The notes under the pieces: generated by a model
Database searches by the model: none
The model's input: the letters and a program-made list of their open reading frames with translations, nothing else
What the model was told of the DNA's origin: nothing
Shown here: piece by piece, positions 1 through 9,805 of the stretch
How positions within the stretch are numbered: position 1 is the stretch's first letter
Layout of the letters: each line of letters starts with the position of its first letter
Source of the DNA: a virus
IMG/VR virus record: IMGVR_UViG_3300043803_000118
Coordinates: 1-64,000 of that record
Direction: 5' to 3' (one strand)
DNA: 64,000 nt
Program-made: the position numbers and the translations under genes

Positions 1-1690
1 ATGTTAGGCTGTGCTGCCGTGATTACTGTGCCTGCTGTTGTTGCATTACCGCTTAGGTTTGCAGTTACAATGTTAGCACTAAAACTGCCGTTTGTGTCAC
101 GAATGACTACTGTGTTTGCTGTTGCGGCTGAGTCTGTGCTATAACCATCTAATAAATCAGCATTTAAATTTGTTACTTTAGTAGTTGATGATACAACTAA
201 TGGGGCAGTACCTGTCGCTATTGAAGATACTAATTGACCAGCAGTTGTGATATTACCACCAGTAACGTTGCCCGTTGCTGTGATCAATCCAGCAGTGCCT
301 AAATTACCTACGTTAGCATTACCTGTTGCATTCAATGTGCCTGTTACATTCGCACCAGTATCTGTTACAACTAATACGTTAGCCGTTCCGTTAACGCTGA
401 TGTTTACGTTGCCGGCTACGGCTGGAATATTTACATTACTGTTGCCATTTGCTAATGCACCACCAGTGATATTACCTGCTGAGATATTACCGCTGACAGT
501 CAAAGATGTGAGTGTACCAACACTAGTGATGTTAGGCTGTGCTGCCGTTGTTAACGTACCAGTTAATAAACTTGCGCCTATAGTACCTGAGTTAGCAAAC
601 ACGCTACCTGCTGTCGCTGTACCAGTGACAGTCAATGATGTCAATGTGCCTACGCTAGTGACGTTAGGCTGAGCCGCTGTTGTTAATGTGCCAGTTAATA
701 AACTTGCGCCAACGGTGCCGCTATTAGCATAAACGTTGCCGCTTGTAGTGTTTCCTGTTACTGTTAATGATGTCAATGTGCCTACGCTAGTGACATTTGG
801 CTGTGCGGCAGTTGTTAATGTGCCAGTCAATAATGAAGCACCAATCGTGCCTGAGTTAGCATAGACATTACCAGCAGTGACATTGCCTGTAACTGTAGCA
901 CTAGTTAGTGTACCAACACTAGTGATGTTAGGTTGTGCTGCCGTTGTTAATGTGCCGGTTACAAAGTTCGCTGTTAATAAATTACCGGCGTTAACATTAC
1001 CTGCGCTAGCATTACCTGTGATAGTCAAGCCTGTTAATGTGCCGATACTTGTGATATTCGGTTGAGCGGCTGTTGTTAGTGTGCCGCCTAGATAAGTTGC
1101 GCTAACTAAGTTAGCACCTGTTACTTCTGATGTTGCGCCGCTTAATGTGATGTCTGCGTTTGCAGCCATTGTCAAGCCAGTCAATGTACCAACACTAGTG
1201 ATATTAGACTGAGCCGCATCAACTACTGTGTTTGCTGTGCTTGCATGTGTTGCATTTGCTACCGTACCGGTTACGTTAGCACCAACGATAGAACTTAAAC
1301 CATTACCATTACCTGTAAATACGCCGGTGTTAGCAGTAAATGCAACTGCTGTTACAGTTCCATTAACATTTAGACCTGACAATGTGCCAAGACTTGTGAT
1401 GTTTGGTTGAGCATTGGTTGATAATGTGCCAGATACTGTAGTGAAGACTGCGTTGTTGCCACCTATGTTTCCAACGTTTGCATTACCTGTTACAGATAAT
1501 GTTGACAATGAACCGATACTAGTGATATTTGGCTGCGCGGCAGTAGTGAGTGTACCAGTCAAATAAGTTGCGCTGACTAAGTTTGCTCCGCTAATAGCAG
1601 AGTCTACACCGCTTGTAGTAACTAGTGCGTTAGCAACTAATGTTAGTCCTTGCAAAGTACCTACACTTGTGACGTTAGGTTGTGAACTAG
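1..1690 (-). repeat. About ten diverged copies of an AQPNITS-type fibre repeat
   Basis: On the plus strand the motif reads as variants of 'gtgatgttaggctgtgctgc', seen near 1, 530, 662, 792, 926, 1051, 1201, 1395, 1528 and 1672. Spacing is mostly 125-150 bp. In the coding frame this is (A/S)QPN(I/V)TS. Copies differ at many third positions, so the array is old and not a recent duplication. Confidence 0.8.
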
Positions 1691-2177
1691 AAGTCAATGT
1701 ACCAGTAACAAAATTTGCTGATACTAAATTACCAAGATTAGCGTTAGCGGCTGTTAAGTTACCTTGAAGTATGACAGCATTACTTGTTTTATCAAACGTG
1801 AATGCTCCGGAGCCACCAAATTGATCTGAATCATTGAACTGAATCTGTGAATTTGAGCCGCCAGGCAGTTGTAAGTCCCATGGATTACCGTTAGCATAAA
1901 GAAGATTGTCTGTCTTGATTCTAGTGGCAGCAACGTTACCAGTAATCGTTAATACGTTATTGTTCTTGTCCCATACAAAATCGTTGTCACCACCAATAGC
2001 AGTGCCGTCAGTAAATAATACCTGTGTGTTAGCAGTAGATATTGTGGGGAAAGTGTTTACGTTTCCATCACTGTCCTTAACAGACATTACACCATAATCG
2101 TCTATGAAAAGCGTGGCCTTACCTGAAGACGGTGTCGGTATGCTGTTGGCTGATTCTTCTTTAAGTATTATTGACAT
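1..2177 (-). CDS. Tail-fibre-like repeat protein (3' end outside window)
   Basis: The reading frame opens with ATG at 2177 and stays open to base 1, so at least 725 residues are present and the C-terminus is missing. The N-terminus (MSIILKEESANSIPTPSSGK) differs from the other three fibre genes, but residues about 95-130 carry the module found in all of them: a YANG-x-PWDLQ segment, then GGSNSQIQFNDSDQFGG and AFTFDKTSN. The rest is a long series of repeats built on AQPNITSVGTLT, about ten copies roughly 43 residues apart. Such Asn/Thr/Gly-rich beta-repeat proteins are known from marine T4-like phages as virion fibre or adhesin proteins. A late promoter box lies 28 bp upstream and AGAGAACG near the start could be a weak ribosome site. 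Fibre identity is inferred from composition and context; the receptor is unknown. Confidence 0.8.
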   Translation of the reverse strand, partial: MSIILKEESANSIPTPSSGKATLFIDDYGVMSVKDSDGNVNTFPTISTANTQVLFTDGTAIGGDNDFVWDKNNNVLTITGNVAATRIKTDNLLYANGNPWDLQLPGGSNSQIQFNDSDQFGGSGAFTFDKTSNAVILQGNLTAANANLGNLVSANFVTGTLTSSSQPNVTSVGTLQGLTLVANALVTTSGVDSAISGANLVSATYLTGTLTTAAQPNITSIGSLSTLSVTGNANVGNIGGNNAVFTTVSGTLSTNAQPNITSLGTLSGLNVNGTVTAVAFTANTGVFTGNGNGLSSIVGANVTGTVANATHASTANTVVDAAQSNITSVGTLTGLTMAANADITLSGATSEVTGANLVSATYLGGTLTTAAQPNITSIGTLTGLTITGNASAGNVNAGNLLTANFVTGTLTTAAQPNITSVGTLTSATVTGNVTAGNVYANSGTIGASLLTGTLTTAAQPNVTSVGTLTSLTVTGNTTSGNVYANSGTVGASLLTGTLTTAAQPNVTSVGTLTSLTVTGTATAGSVFANSGTIGASLLTGTLTTAAQPNITSVGTLTSLTVSGNISAGNITGGALANGNSNVNIPAVAGNVNISVNGTANVLVVTDTGANVTGTLNATGNANVGNLGTAGLITATGNVTGGNITTAGQLVSSIATGTAPLVVSSTTKVTNLNADLLDGYSTDSAATANTVVIRDTNGSFSANIVTANLSGNATTAGTVITAAQPN

Positions 2178-2205
2178 ATTCGTTCTCTGCTAATGCTATT
2201 CATTG

Positions 2206-2213
2206 TATTTATC
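2206..2213 (-). promoter_or_regulatory. Late promoter box GATAAATA
   Basis: GATAAATA read on the minus strand, between the stop of the 217-aa gene and the start of the gene at 2177. It matches the T4 late consensus TATAAATA except at the first base. By T4 geometry transcription would start near 2200, giving a leader of about 23 nt. Confidence 0.65.
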
Positions 2214-2218
2214 TTAAT

Positions 2219-2872
2219 TTACACCGCGCTATTATCGTGGACATAAGACCAACGATTGTTAGTACCATCCCAAAATGCAAGCATACCGGCTGGATTGCTG
2301 TTAGTTACTACGGCTATCTGACCAATACTACCTACAACGGCTGTTAATGCTGTGTTGCTATACGTAGTTAATTTTAAAAACGCACCTCCGTTGATAGAGC
2401 CAGGCACTGATAAATTTCCTGATGTCTTATCGAATGTAAATCCATTATTTCCTGAAGGTTCTCCGCCATCGTTAAAAGTTACTTGCGTATCTGTACCTGG
2501 GGCACCTTGACCACTCACATCTATCAATGCACCATCAATCTCTAATGTTCCATTGACAGTTAGAGGTGTCCCAAATAATCCCTGATAGTTAGCAGGAATA
2601 GTTAACGTATTACCTGCATCGATAACGATAGGCATCGGAGCCGCACTTTGCGTAACTGATACAGTAGTCCAAGTTAGATTACCTGAACCATTAGTTGTCA
2701 ATACTTGGTTGTTACTACCACCAGTAATGATAACGTTACCGTTCGCGCCTAGATTTGAAATTCCGTTAGCAGTAAAATTAACGGTGGTGATATCACCGTT
2801 AGCCTGTACTATCGTAACAGCAGGATCTCCTGTAGAGAATCCTGCTATGGAATTTAAAGGTCTGACTGCCAT
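2219..2872 (-). CDS. Short tail-fibre-like protein, paralogue of the next gene upstream
   Basis: A 217-residue protein. Its N-terminus (MAVRPLNSIAGFSTGDP) is nearly the same as that of the 1267-aa gene just upstream (MALKPLNSVGGFSVGE), and the start of the 992-aa protein is a weaker match. It has the QVTFNDGGEPSGNNGFTFDK module and a VLTTNGSGNLTW motif shared by the fibre family. The C-terminus is a compact domain (GSIGQIAVVTNSNPAGMLAF followed by WDGTNNRWSYV) that looks like a fibre tip or trimerisation cap rather than more repeats. It starts 20 bp after the upstream stop with a GAAAGAAG ribosome site and no clear promoter of its own, so it is probably co-transcribed. Likely a minor fibre or fibre-associated protein; exact role unknown. 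Confidence 0.75.
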   Translation of the reverse strand: MAVRPLNSIAGFSTGDPAVTIVQANGDITTVNFTANGISNLGANGNVIITGGSNNQVLTTNGSGNLTWTTVSVTQSAAPMPIVIDAGNTLTIPANYQGLFGTPLTVNGTLEIDGALIDVSGQGAPGTDTQVTFNDGGEPSGNNGFTFDKTSGNLSVPGSINGGAFLKLTTYSNTALTAVVGSIGQIAVVTNSNPAGMLAFWDGTNNRWSYVHDNSAV

Positions 2873-2892
2873 CTTCTTTCGTTACCTAACAA

Positions 2893-5800
2893 TTATATAG
2901 TTCTATACTGAGTTACCCATAAAGTTGAGTTAGAACTTGATGGGGTTACTTGTAGTGCTATATTACCGCCTGAGATATTAACTGCTAATGTACCTGTAGT
3001 ACCTCCTAATGTCACGCCGCCGAATGTTGAGAAATCAACAACTGACCCGTCTGTTACGGCCTGCACTGTTGCTACCGTGTACTTGCTACCAGTTGAATCA
3101 ATACCCTTGACTAACCATTGAACACCTGTTATACCAGTTGTTGATATAGTTGAGATAGTCTGGTTAGCCGTAGTTGCTATTGTAGTGACTTCAGCCCAAG
3201 TAATCTTAGTATTACCAATATTGACTGCTGTATTTGCAGTCAAATTAGTTGCTACAATGTTACCTACGCTAAAGTTACCTGATACACCTAAGTTACCTGT
3301 TACATTAGCACCGGTATCAGTCACAACGAATGATGTATTACCACCTGCTGTGATGTTTACGTTACCGTTAGTACTTGGTATCGCAACATTACTTGTGCCA
3401 TTTATCAATGTACCAGTAAAGAAATTAGCAGTAACTAGATTACCTAGATTTGCATTGGCTGCTACTACATTACCACTAAAGTTTGCTGTATTGCCAGCAA
3501 GTGCTAGATTTACAGTTAAATTACTTGTTGTGACATTACTTGCAATATTTGCAAAATTTGCTGTTAACAAGTTACCTGCATTTGTGTTTAATGCAACAAC
3601 GTTACCTGAGAAGTTAGCAGTATTGCCTGCTAGTTCTAAGTTTACAGTTAAATTTGGTACGATCACGTTACCGCTGAAGTTTGCTGTGTTACCCACCAAT
3701 GCTAGATTTACTGTAGCATTGCTTGTTACAAGATTAGCAGAAACGTTTGCGCTTGCTGTGTTCAACCAATTATTTGATGTAATGTTGTTTGATGTTGTGT
3801 TACCACCAACAACCAAGAAGTTTGATACATCGCTATTATTGCTATAGATATTAGCATTGCTATCAATATCATAAGTTACTTGTACATTTCCTGCAACAGT
3901 CAAGTTGCCGGTAATATTAGCAATGTTACTGATGCTCAAATTATTGGCTGTGACATTACCGTTGCTTAATGTATTCCAAGACAAACTACTGAATGTTGCG
4001 TCACCGAGATTTGGTGTTACAAGATTTGCGCTTGTCTTGACAACGATATTACCTGCACTAATTGCAGTAGTGTCATTGTCCACGTTTGCACTTATAACAG
4101 TACCATTGATTGCGATACCATTACCTGCACTATATGAACCTGATGCACTAAACTGACTGAATTGTATGTTTGTGAATCCAAACAATATTTCACCAACCGG
4201 TGAAGTTACAACGTATGAACTACCTGCATAACTTAGACCTTGTTGCACAAAGAAATAGTCGCCGTAGCCCAATGACGTAGTTGCTGTTGGACTGTATGTA
4301 TCTTCATCTGTCGCTCTTGTTAGTACCCAAGCAGTTGAACCGTCACCTACTGTTGTTACAGTATAGACACCGTTCTCAAACTGATTTGTCTGACCTTGAA
4401 CAAGAACTCTATTTGTTGATGCTAATGCAACGCTATCGATAGATAGTGCCGCATTTGCTCCGTTGTTAGTCAATGTTGCGCCAACACCAGTGTTTGCTCT
4501 TGCTGTCTGTGATAAGCCAGTACCGTTAGTTAATGTAGTGACTTCAGCACCGAAATAGCCTGCCTTGACTGTGATAGTATCGGCTGCTGGAGTGCTGTAG
4601 ACAAAGTATGGGTCATCACCAATAATATTATTGAATGAGTTATCCCAAGCAAGTTCATCGCCCACTGATAGGCCGTGAGCGGCACTAAACTGTATTGTTT
4701 TACCACCAGTGATTGCAATAGTAGTCAATACACTACCACCGTTAGCATATGTAGCATTTAAGTTTGTTACGCTTGTTACACGAACTGCTGTGTGAATCGT
4801 TAAACCTTGTGAAGTGCTATCAACATATTCTTTTGTTGCCGCATCATTTGGATTAATCGGACCATTAACTTGTATGATACGTGCTAATGACGCATCGATC
4901 ACACCATTAGGGCCACCAGGAACAAGATTGATGTTGACATTTGAACCTGAAGCAGTAATCATTAGATTACCATTTGCTGTGATGTTTGAAGTTAGTAAAC
5001 TACCAACATTTGCTTCACCTGTTACATTGGCATTCGCGCTGTTCAAGAAACTATTGGCTGATATATTACCATTAGCAAGAACATTACCTGCTGTTGATTC
5101 TATGTTGCCTACTACTAGTAATGAATTACCAGTAAATGTTGCAATGTTAGCAGTGCCATTGATACTGATCTCAACGTTTGAGTTACTATAAACTTTAACG
5201 TTGCTGTTACCGTTCGCTAATGCTCCGATCAAGTTTGGAGCAACAACATTGCCTGTGAAATTTGCTGTGTTACCTGCAAGTTCAAGATTTACTGTTAAGT
5301 TTGGTACTACGACATTACCGCTGAAGTTCGCAGTGTTACCTGTTATATCATTGTTTACCGTCAATGCATTAGTGATTGTTGTTCCAGTGACGTTTGCATT
5401 TGCAGTGAATACAGTTGAATTTGCAGTAACGTTTTGTGCGATAGTAGCACCGGTAAAGTTGGCTGTATTACCAGACAATTCTAAGTTGACATCAAAGTTA
5501 TTGACTTGAACATTGCCTAAGAAATTTGCTGTATTACCTGCAAGTTCTAAGTTGACATCAAAGTTATTGACTTGGACATTACCTAAAAACTGTGCTGTAT
5601 TACCAGCAATATTTAGGTTAACTTGCAAGTTGTTAGTGATAGTATTACTTGCAACGTTGACAAAGTTAGCATTTGCTACGTTGCCTAAATTTGCATTATT
5701 AAACTGACTATTACCTAATACTGTAAAGACTTGAGTAGTATCGTTGTATGTTAAATTCGCACTGGCTGCAAAGTTGTCGCCCATGTTATACTGTATTTCA

Positions 5801-6696
5801 GTATTTGAGCCTGCTGCTTCTTGTAGGTCCCAAGGCACTCCGTTAGCATACAATAGATTGTCGGTACGTACATTGCCTGCTTGCATTGTATCAGTAACAT
5901 TGACGTTACTTGACGCATTGACAAAGTTGGCTTCTGCTAGGTTACCGAGATTTGCATTTAATGATGTGATGTTACCACTGAAGTTTGCAGTATTACCTGA
6001 TAATGCAAGATTTACAGTTAAGTTGCTACTTATAATATTACTTGCAACGTTGACAAAGTTAGCAGTTGCTAGGTTACCGAGATTAGCATTCAATGAAGTC
6101 ACATTGCCACTAAAATTACCTGTTACAGCATTTAATGTGTTGGTGACATTAATGTTGTTGGCGTTAGCAATATTACCTTGAACCACTAAGTCATTGGTAA
6201 AGTTTGCATAATTGGCAACGACAAGATTACCGAGATTAGCGTTTAGAGTCTTTATGTTACCACTGAAGTTTGCAGTGTTACCTGCTAGTTCGAGGTTGAC
6301 AGTTAAATTACTAGTTATAGTATTTGACGCAATGTTAGCAAAATTGCTTGTGACAAGATTGCCGAGATTAGCATTGTTAAACTGTACGTTACCCACTACA
6401 GTCAATAAGTTAGTGACCGAATCAAACGTTAAGTTTGCGCTGGCACCAAAATCATTGTTATTGTTGAACTGTATCTGTGTGTTGGATCCTGCAGCCTGCT
6501 GCAAGTCCCAAGGTACACCGTTACTATAGTATAAATTATCTGTCAGTATACCATAGGCAGGATTAGTGTTGCTAATCGCAACGTTTCCTACGAAAGTACC
6601 TTTATTTGCTGTGATATCTGCATTCGCTAGTATCACATTAGCAGGGATTTCTCCTACTGAGAAGCCGCCTACTGAATTTAGTGGTTTAAGTGCCAT
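2893..6696 (-). CDS. Long tail-fibre-like protein
   Basis: A 1267-residue protein with the shared N-terminal segment MALKPLNSVGGFSVGE, which probably docks it to the tail. Two QIQFN/EIQYN-type modules follow (about residues 75 and 300), then repeats built on LAGNTANFSGN (about ten copies across the protein). Around residue 630 lies a PNDAATKEYVD motif, common in phage fibres, leading into a non-repetitive globular insert to about residue 830 (contains VRVLVQG-like and LTRATDEDTYSP stretches). Repeats then resume, and a distinct C-terminal domain ends in LWVTQYRTI. It has its own late promoter and a GGAG ribosome site. I infer a long adhesin made of a beta-repeat shaft with a central knob; the receptor is not predictable. 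Confidence 0.8.
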   Translation of the reverse strand: MALKPLNSVGGFSVGEIPANVILANADITANKGTFVGNVAISNTNPAYGILTDNLYYSNGVPWDLQQAAGSNTQIQFNNNNDFGASANLTFDSVTNLLTVVGNVQFNNANLGNLVTSNFANIASNTITSNLTVNLELAGNTANFSGNIKTLNANLGNLVVANYANFTNDLVVQGNIANANNINVTNTLNAVTGNFSGNVTSLNANLGNLATANFVNVASNIISSNLTVNLALSGNTANFSGNITSLNANLGNLAEANFVNASSNVNVTDTMQAGNVRTDNLLYANGVPWDLQEAAGSNTEIQYNMGDNFAASANLTYNDTTQVFTVLGNSQFNNANLGNVANANFVNVASNTITNNLQVNLNIAGNTAQFLGNVQVNNFDVNLELAGNTANFLGNVQVNNFDVNLELSGNTANFTGATIAQNVTANSTVFTANANVTGTTITNALTVNNDITGNTANFSGNVVVPNLTVNLELAGNTANFTGNVVAPNLIGALANGNSNVKVYSNSNVEISINGTANIATFTGNSLLVVGNIESTAGNVLANGNISANSFLNSANANVTGEANVGSLLTSNITANGNLMITASGSNVNINLVPGGPNGVIDASLARIIQVNGPINPNDAATKEYVDSTSQGLTIHTAVRVTSVTNLNATYANGGSVLTTIAITGGKTIQFSAAHGLSVGDELAWDNSFNNIIGDDPYFVYSTPAADTITVKAGYFGAEVTTLTNGTGLSQTARANTGVGATLTNNGANAALSIDSVALASTNRVLVQGQTNQFENGVYTVTTVGDGSTAWVLTRATDEDTYSPTATTSLGYGDYFFVQQGLSYAGSSYVVTSPVGEILFGFTNIQFSQFSASGSYSAGNGIAINGTVISANVDNDTTAISAGNIVVKTSANLVTPNLGDATFSSLSWNTLSNGNVTANNLSISNIANITGNLTVAGNVQVTYDIDSNANIYSNNSDVSNFLVVGGNTTSNNITSNNWLNTASANVSANLVTSNATVNLALVGNTANFSGNVIVPNLTVNLELAGNTANFSGNVVALNTNAGNLLTANFANIASNVTTSNLTVNLALAGNTANFSGNVVAANANLGNLVTANFFTGTLINGTSNVAIPSTNGNVNITAGGNTSFVVTDTGANVTGNLGVSGNFSVGNIVATNLTANTAVNIGNTKITWAEVTTIATTANQTISTISTTGITGVQWLVKGIDSTGSKYTVATVQAVTDGSVVDFSTFGGVTLGGTTGTLAVNISGGNIALQVTPSSSNSTLWVTQYRTI
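5479..5574 (-). repeat. 30-bp exact direct repeat, 66-bp spacing
   Basis: Bases 5479-5508 and 5545-5574 are the same 30 bases, starting 'ttctaagttgacatcaaagt' on the plus strand. The protein repeat is AGNTANFLGNVQVNNFDVNL. Identity at the DNA level shows a recent in-frame duplication of one 22-residue fibre repeat. Confidence 0.85.
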
Positions 6697-6720
6697 GTTT
6701 GATAATCTCCATCATTTTAG

Positions 6721-6728
6721 TATTTATC
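6721..6728 (-). promoter_or_regulatory. Late promoter box GATAAATA
   Basis: GATAAATA on the minus strand upstream of the 1267-aa fibre gene. The predicted start near 6715 gives a 19-nt leader containing GGAG before the ATG at 6696. Confidence 0.7.
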
Positions 6729-6732
6729 AATA

Positions 6733-9711
6733 CTAGTCATAATATGCTGTCACCATCATTTTGTGCGTCATTAAGTTTGCACTCTGTGGTGACATAACAA
6801 GTTGTATAGTAGCAGGGCTTATCACGTTTCCTGCATTATATAATACTTGAAAATCCCCTGTATACCCATTTACGGGTAACGTACTGTATTCTACATAATT
6901 TAAGGATGATCCTATGCGTACACATGAGATTTTCACAAAATTACGTATATTATTGTCTGTCGAAATAATTGTATAATCAACCCCTGCTACATTACCCCCG
7001 CTCACTCCGTCATCTGCTTCGATAGATAACAAGATTTGATTAGGAGAAACACTACTTGTAGTAGCAAAATAAACGTTACTATAACTAAACTGATAGATTC
7101 CTGAACCTATAGTTAAAGCATTCGCAGTTAAATTACCGGCGATTTGAACGTTATTAGATACCTCGTTAAATGTCAAGAATGGACTGCCGGCAAATGTACC
7201 TTGACTATTATATTGAATCTGAGTATTACTACCGCCCGGTGTGCCTCCACCGTTGCCGCCGCCTGCATTTTTCCAACTTAAGTTACCTGAACCGTCTGTG
7301 CTGAGTACATATCCATTAACACCGCCACTGATATGTATGTTGGCCACGTTTCCTAAATTGACATTCGCAGATCCATCTGTGTTTAAATTGCCTGCTACTG
7401 TCAATGTCCTAGTTGCTAGCAACGTAGTGTTTGATAAACTTATGGTACCACTTAAGTTCGCTGTTCCTGTAGCAGTAAAGTTGGCAGTATTCAGCGTTGT
7501 CAACACATTCATCGTACCTGCAACGTTGGCATTGCCTCCCAAGTACATATAATTCGTTACTTTATTCCAAGTTAACGTATTGTCTCCGCCGAATTCGCCG
7601 GCATCATTAAATTGTATCTGTGTATCTAATCCGCCAGGGATGCCATTGCCTCCGCCACCATTTGCTTGTGCTACCCAACTTAGATTACCTGCTCCGTCTG
7701 TGCTTAATACATAGTTGGCATTGCCGCCCAATATAGTGATGTTTGCTATATTTCCTAGATTGCTCTGTCCTACCACAGTCAATGATGACAGATTACCTAT
7801 ACTTGTGATGTTAGGTTGTGCCGGAGTAGTCAATGTGCCTATTAATAAATTAGCCTGCACATAATTACCTGCATTCAAGTTGCCAGTAATATTAATATTG
7901 CTACCTACACCTATGCCACTCATACTACCATTAAATGTTATATTACCGTTACTATTTGGTACGCTTGTATTAACATTTAACCAGCCCACATTTCCTAGAT
8001 AGTTTATATTCTGTTGTGAGTTTGTAGTTAATGTTCCAGAAATAAAATTCGCTGTTAGTAGATTACCAGCATTCACGTTACCTGCTGTAATGTTTCCTGT
8101 GACTGCTAATGTATTAGCATTGGCTAGATTTGAGGAAATATTTGAAACGTTTAGTGTATTTGTGATCGTGACATTGCCGGATACCGACAACTGATTTAAA
8201 GCGTTATTCCAAATGAAGTTGGTACTACCAGCAAAACTGCCGTTGTCATTATATTGAATCTGTGTGTTACTGCCACCTGGGGTGCCGTTACCGTTTCCAC
8301 CTACGCCCCAACTCAAATTGCCGGTGCCGTCAGTAGTCAACACATAACCATTAGTACCGCCGCCAATTCTTACATTTCCTACACTACCTAGATTAGAAAT
8401 ACCATTAACGTTTAATGATGTTAATGTACCTAGACTTGTGATATTAGGTTGTGCATTTACTGATACTGTTCCGGCTAATAATGCTGTTGCTGAGTAATTT
8501 GCATTTGTAGCATTTGTTGCAAAATTTGCTGAATTTGCTGAATTTGCTGTTAACGCGCTGTTTGCAACTCCATATAGATTACCTACAAAATAGTTTGCAG
8601 ATACACTATTACCTAATGTTGTGTTACCGCTGACAGTCAATGATGTGAGCGTACCTAAACTTGTAATGTTAGGTTGTGCTCCTAACGTTACATTTCTAGC
8701 AAGATTGGCTACACCGAACAAATTACCGATGAAATAGTTTGAAACTACTTGATTTCCTAATGTAGTGTTACCAACAACAGTTAAACTAGTTAGATTGCCT
8801 ACACTTGTGATGTTTGGTTGTGCTGATGTATAAACAGTGCCTGCGACTAATGCATTTGCTACTTGACCTGATACATTTGCGCCGGCTACATTATTCGCTA
8901 CGTTAGCAAATCCTACTTGACCACTGACATTTGCTCCTGCTACATTATTTGCTACGTTAGCGAAAGCAACTTGACCACTGACATTGGCTCCAACTAAACC
9001 AAATAAATTATATCCATTACCTGCAAAATAACTAGCATTGATCCAGTTAGCATTTGTTATATTGGCTGACAATGTGATATTTGATGCTAAAACATTTGTT
9101 ACTGATAACGTGCTATAAATCGTAGCATCTGTTACCGATAAATTTACGCCGGTAATAGCATTGCCGGAAGATATAGTATTTGCTACTGAAAGAGTATTGC
9201 TGACCTTGTTATAAGTGAATCCTGCATCTCCGCCGAATACACCTGCATCATTAAACTGAACTTGTGTGTTTGCACCGCCGGGAACACCGTTTCCTGTATT
9301 ACCGCCGTTACCTGCAGGCGCCCATGTGAGATTACCTGCACCGTCAGTCTGTAAGAAATATCCGTTAGTACCACCTAAGATGACAACGTTTGATACGTTG
9401 CCTAAGTTGGCATTACTACCTACTTGAAGTTTAGTTACTGCTAGAACATTAGTAGAACTGTTGAATGTGAATGCTGAACTCGCGCCCAACAATCCGTTGT
9501 TATTGTACTGAACTTGTGTGTTTGACCCTGAAGCACCTATGCTTAGTGGTGAACCATTCGCATAAAAATATGCATTAGCAAATACACGATTAGCGGTGAC
9601 GTTGGAGTTAGGTGCGTTGACGTTATTGACAACGTTACCATTAGCATCTATTACTAACTCCGGCGGGATACCAACTGAGTACCCACCAAGCGTGTTAAAC
9701 GGTTCTGACAT
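6733..9711 (-). CDS. Long tail-fibre-like protein
   Basis: A 992-residue member of the local fibre family. The N-terminus MSEPFNTLGGYSVGIPPELV is a diverged form of the PLNSVGGFSVG anchor. Modules in order: QVQYNNNGLLGASSAFTF, then NGYFLQTDGAGNLTW, then alternating AQPNITSxGTLTSL repeats and further pairs of TQIQFND and NGYVLxTDGxGNLSW, at least four pairs in all. A triplicated GANVSGQVAFANVANNVA segment occurs near residue 245. The final 120 residues are not repetitive and end in MTHKMMVTAYYD, a probable receptor-binding or trimerisation tip. It follows a late promoter with a GAGG ribosome site. This is the first gene of the fibre block in transcription order. Confidence 0.8.
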   Translation of the reverse strand: MSEPFNTLGGYSVGIPPELVIDANGNVVNNVNAPNSNVTANRVFANAYFYANGSPLSIGASGSNTQVQYNNNGLLGASSAFTFNSSTNVLAVTKLQVGSNANLGNVSNVVILGGTNGYFLQTDGAGNLTWAPAGNGGNTGNGVPGGANTQVQFNDAGVFGGDAGFTYNKVSNTLSVANTISSGNAITGVNLSVTDATIYSTLSVTNVLASNITLSANITNANWINASYFAGNGYNLFGLVGANVSGQVAFANVANNVAGANVSGQVGFANVANNVAGANVSGQVANALVAGTVYTSAQPNITSVGNLTSLTVVGNTTLGNQVVSNYFIGNLFGVANLARNVTLGAQPNITSLGTLTSLTVSGNTTLGNSVSANYFVGNLYGVANSALTANSANSANFATNATNANYSATALLAGTVSVNAQPNITSLGTLTSLNVNGISNLGSVGNVRIGGGTNGYVLTTDGTGNLSWGVGGNGNGTPGGSNTQIQYNDNGSFAGSTNFIWNNALNQLSVSGNVTITNTLNVSNISSNLANANTLAVTGNITAGNVNAGNLLTANFISGTLTTNSQQNINYLGNVGWLNVNTSVPNSNGNITFNGSMSGIGVGSNINITGNLNAGNYVQANLLIGTLTTPAQPNITSIGNLSSLTVVGQSNLGNIANITILGGNANYVLSTDGAGNLSWVAQANGGGGNGIPGGLDTQIQFNDAGEFGGDNTLTWNKVTNYMYLGGNANVAGTMNVLTTLNTANFTATGTANLSGTISLSNTTLLATRTLTVAGNLNTDGSANVNLGNVANIHISGGVNGYVLSTDGSGNLSWKNAGGGNGGGTPGGSNTQIQYNSQGTFAGSPFLTFNEVSNNVQIAGNLTANALTIGSGIYQFSYSNVYFATTSSVSPNQILLSIEADDGVSGGNVAGVDYTIISTDNNIRNFVKISCVRIGSSLNYVEYSTLPVNGYTGDFQVLYNAGNVISPATIQLVMSPQSANLMTHKMMVTAYYD

Positions 9712-9735
9712 TATTATACAAGTCCTCTATTATTA

Positions 9736-9743
9736 TATTTATC
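9736..9743 (-). promoter_or_regulatory. Late promoter box GATAAATA
   Basis: GATAAATA on the minus strand, predicted start near 9730 and ATG at 9711. The leader contains AGAGG. It heads the fibre gene block. Confidence 0.7.
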
Positions 9744-9792
9744 AAATATCTTTTGGGTAGACCACTAAAAAAAGAACCAACTAGAACTTTTT

Positions 9793-9800
9793 TCTAAATA
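9793..9800 (+). promoter_or_regulatory. Late-promoter-like box TCTAAATA, 5 nt from ATG
   Basis: TCTAAATA is followed by TCAGT and then the ATG at 9806, with no Shine-Dalgarno sequence. With T4 geometry the predicted +1 is the A of the ATG, so the mRNA would be leaderless. Confidence 0.45.
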
Positions 9801-9805
9801 TCAGT

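Noticed and set aside
1-1690. CRISPR-like array suggested by regular repeats about 130 bp apart
   Set aside because: The repeats are in frame, diverged at third positions and encode fibre repeats; unit spacing is too long and there are no unique spacers.
247-6529. Many plus-strand ORFs rich in Leu, Pro, Val and Thr (for example 3185-3847) across the first 6.5 kb
   Set aside because: They are antisense shadows of the Asn/Thr-rich minus-strand fibre genes; no ribosome sites, and their composition is explained by the complement of the repeats.
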